From NCBI RefSeq assembly GCF_002954225.1, contig NZ_PPTH01000015.1, forward strand, positions 394,476 to 427,417: a stretch of DNA of 32,942 bases, in the 5' to 3' direction. Under the pieces are notes generated by a model that was not told the origin of the DNA, ran no database searches, and saw only the letters and a list, made by a program, of their open reading frames with translations. The position numbers were made by a program, and so were the translations under genes. Origin of the DNA: Arthrobacter ruber (GTDB lineage Bacteria > Actinomycetota > Actinomycetes > Actinomycetales > Micrococcaceae). Shown piece by piece: positions 31,420 to 32,942 of the stretch; the first letter of the stretch is position 1; every line of letters begins with the position of its first letter.

Positions 31420-32742
31420 GTGTCCCAGCAAACAGATACCCCGGTCAGTGGCCTCCGAGGCCAGCGCAACGATCCCTCGTTCGGCAACGTCTATGACGAG
31501 CTGGTGTGGCGTGGGCTGATCCACGTGTCCACCGATGAGGGTGAGCTGAGGGAGCTGCTGGCGGGTGCTCCGATCACGTTCTACTGCGGGTTCGACCCGA
31601 CGGCGCCCAGCCTGCACCTGGGCAACCTCGTCCAGCTCCTCCTGATGCGCCGGCTGCAGCTCGCCGGGCACCGGCCCCTGGGGCTGGTGGGCGGATCCAC
31701 CGGTCTCGTCGGCGATCCGCGGCCGACGGCCGAGCGCACCATGAACACCAAGGAGACCGTCGCCGAATGGGTGGCGTCCCTCCAGGGGCAGGTGCAGAGG
31801 TTCCTCGACTTCGAAGGGGACGGCGCCGCCCGAATGGTGAACAACCTCGACTGGACCGGTCCGATGAGTGTCATCGACTTCCTGCGCGATGTCGGCAAGT
31901 ACTTCCGCGTGGGCACCATGGTCAAGAAGGAGACCGTCGCCAAGCGCCTGAACTCCGACGAGGGCATCAGCTACACCGAGTTCAGCTACCAGATCCTGCA
32001 GGGCATGGACTACCTGCAGTTGTTCCGTGACTACGGCTGTGTCCTGCAGACCGGCGGCTCGGACCAGTGGGGGAACCTCACCAGCGGCACGGACCTGGTG
32101 CGCAAGGTCGAGGGCACAGGGGTCCATGCGATCGGTACGCCACTGATCACGAACTCGGACGGCACGAAGTTCGGCAAGAGCGAGGGCAACGCGATCTGGC
32201 TCGACGCCGCGATGACGAGCCCGTACGCCATGTTCCAGTTCTGGCTGAACACCTCGGACGCCGATGTCGCCGAGCGCCTGCGCATCTTCACCTTCCGTAG
32301 CCGGGAGGAGATCGAGGAGCTCGAGCGCGCGACGGCGGAACGGCCCCACGAGCGGGCGGCGCAGCGCGCACTGGCCTACGACGTCACCTCCCTCGTGCAC
32401 GGGGTCGACGCGACCGAGAAGGTCATCGCCGCGTCGGCCGCCCTCTTCGGTCAGGGCGACCTCGGAGCACTCGACCTCCCGACCCTCCAGGCAGCGACGG
32501 CGGAACTGTCGTCGGTCGCGGTTCCGAGGGACGGGCTGGGGATCGTCGACCTGCTGGTCGCATCGGGCCTGTCCGCCAGCAACTCCGCAGCGCGCCGGAC
32601 GGTCGCGGAGGGCGGGGCCTACGTCAACAACGCGAAGATCGCCGACGCGGACCACGCCGTCGCCGTCGATGATCTGCTCCACGGCCGCTACCTCCTGATC
32701 CGCCGTGGCAAGCGCAACCTCGCGATGGTCGACGTCGGCTGA
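31420..32742 (+). CDS. tyrS: Tyrosine--tRNA ligase
   Basis: A 440-residue class I aminoacyl-tRNA synthetase that charges tRNA-Tyr. The HIGH-type motif is HLGN at 66-69 ([10 protein letters not shown]) and the KMSKS-type motif is KFGKS at 250-254. The tyrosine-binding [13 protein letters not shown] lies between them. The C-terminal S4-like RNA-binding domain contains [18 protein letters not shown]. This is the TyrS (not TyrZ) length class. The GTG at 31420 starts 12 bases after helD. A strong terminator follows and then a probable rRNA promoter, so tyrS neighbours an rrn operon as in other actinobacteria. Confidence 0.97.
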   Translation: MSQQTDTPVSGLRGQRNDPSFGNVYDELVWRGLIHVSTDEGELRELLAGAPITFYCGFDPTAPSLHLGNLVQLLLMRRLQLAGHRPLGLVGGSTGLVGDPRPTAERTMNTKETVAEWVASLQGQVQRFLDFEGDGAARMVNNLDWTGPMSVIDFLRDVGKYFRVGTMVKKETVAKRLNSDEGISYTEFSYQILQGMDYLQLFRDYGCVLQTGGSDQWGNLTSGTDLVRKVEGTGVHAIGTPLITNSDGTKFGKSEGNAIWLDAAMTSPYAMFQFWLNTSDADVAERLRIFTFRSREEIEELERATAERPHERAAQRALAYDVTSLVHGVDATEKVIAASAALFGQGDLGALDLPTLQAATAELSSVAVPRDGLGIVDLLVASGLSASNSAARRTVAEGGAYVNNAKIADADHAVAVDDLLHGRYLLIRRGKRNLAMVDVG

Positions 32743-32758
32743 GGACCTCCTGCCCGGC

Positions 32759-32808
32759 GACGACGGGAGCCGGCACACCCCCGAGCGGGTGTGTCGGCTC
32801 CCGTCGTC
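32759..32808 (+). terminator. Strong terminator hairpin after tyrS
   Basis: A 22-bp stem (32759-32780 with 32787-32808) with only one G-U pair closes the 6-base loop CCGAGC, 16 bases past the tyrS stop. It would insulate tyrS from the strong promoter downstream. Confidence 0.85.
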
Positions 32809-32849
32809 CATGCCCCACACCGCCCTGTGGGGAAGGGCCCCGAGCCGAT

Positions 32850-32879
32850 TTGGTTCTCGTGGTGGGGTGCTCGTATAGT
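32850..32879 (+). promoter_or_regulatory. Probable ribosomal RNA operon promoter
   Basis: TTGGTT (32850-32855) and TATAGT (32874-32879) are 18 bases apart, the best -10 in the window. The following 60 bases to the window end hold no start codon with a ribosome binding site and look like a structured leader. Placement after tyrS matches the 16S-23S-5S operons of related genera. The 16S gene itself is outside the window, so this is inference. Confidence 0.5.
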
Positions 32880-32942
32880 TATGGAGTTGCCCCGGTGTGG
32901 GTGACAATCCCCCCTTGATGAAGATTCGAGTTCTTCGGTCGC

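Overview
The window is high-GC DNA with the gene content and order of an actinobacterium, most likely a member of the Micrococcaceae close to Arthrobacter. This is inferred from the gene order, the protein sequences, frequent GTG starts, and the many promoters placed directly in front of start codons. No rRNA, tRNA or CRISPR array lies inside the window. The left edge cuts a gene that is probably infC, and the right edge stops just after what looks like a ribosomal RNA promoter.

The backbone follows an order familiar from actinobacteria: infC tail-rpmI-rplT-RNA 2'-O-methyltransferase (1-2.0 kb), pheS-pheT (6.4-10.0 kb), the arginine genes argC-J-B-D-F-R-G-H (13.4-22.2 kb), and tyrS followed by a predicted rrn promoter (31.4-32.9 kb). 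argC to argR are chained by 4-base start/stop overlaps, apart from an 11-base gap before argB. argH starts on the last base of the argG stop. Together with carbamoyl phosphate these genes take N-acetylglutamate to arginine, and ArgR is the repressor. A candidate ArgR operator overlaps the argC promoter.

Accessory genes fill the joints of this backbone. Between the methyltransferase and pheS lie an MFS efflux protein, a MutT-type Nudix hydrolase, a radical SAM protein of the Rv2578c/spore-photoproduct-lyase-like type, pyroglutamyl peptidase and a small HExxH protein. Between pheT and argC lie a metallopeptidase lipoprotein (apparently frameshifted), a quinone oxidoreductase and an SDR. Between argH and tyrS lie an FAD monooxygenase, a 47-residue protein, a single-chain ABC exporter, an alkylation-repair cluster (ogt, an ada-alkA fusion, a divergent 3-methyladenine glycosylase), apt, and a HelD-type RNA polymerase recycling helicase.

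Points most worth a second look: an in-frame 57-bp tandem repeat that forms the N-terminus of ArgH; a frameshift separating the lipoprotein signal from the peptidase domain near 10540; a LexA-like SOS box before the radical SAM gene; an ARG-box-like operator before argC; and a recurring promoter layout in which a -10 hexamer sits six bases before the start codon, predicting leaderless mRNAs.
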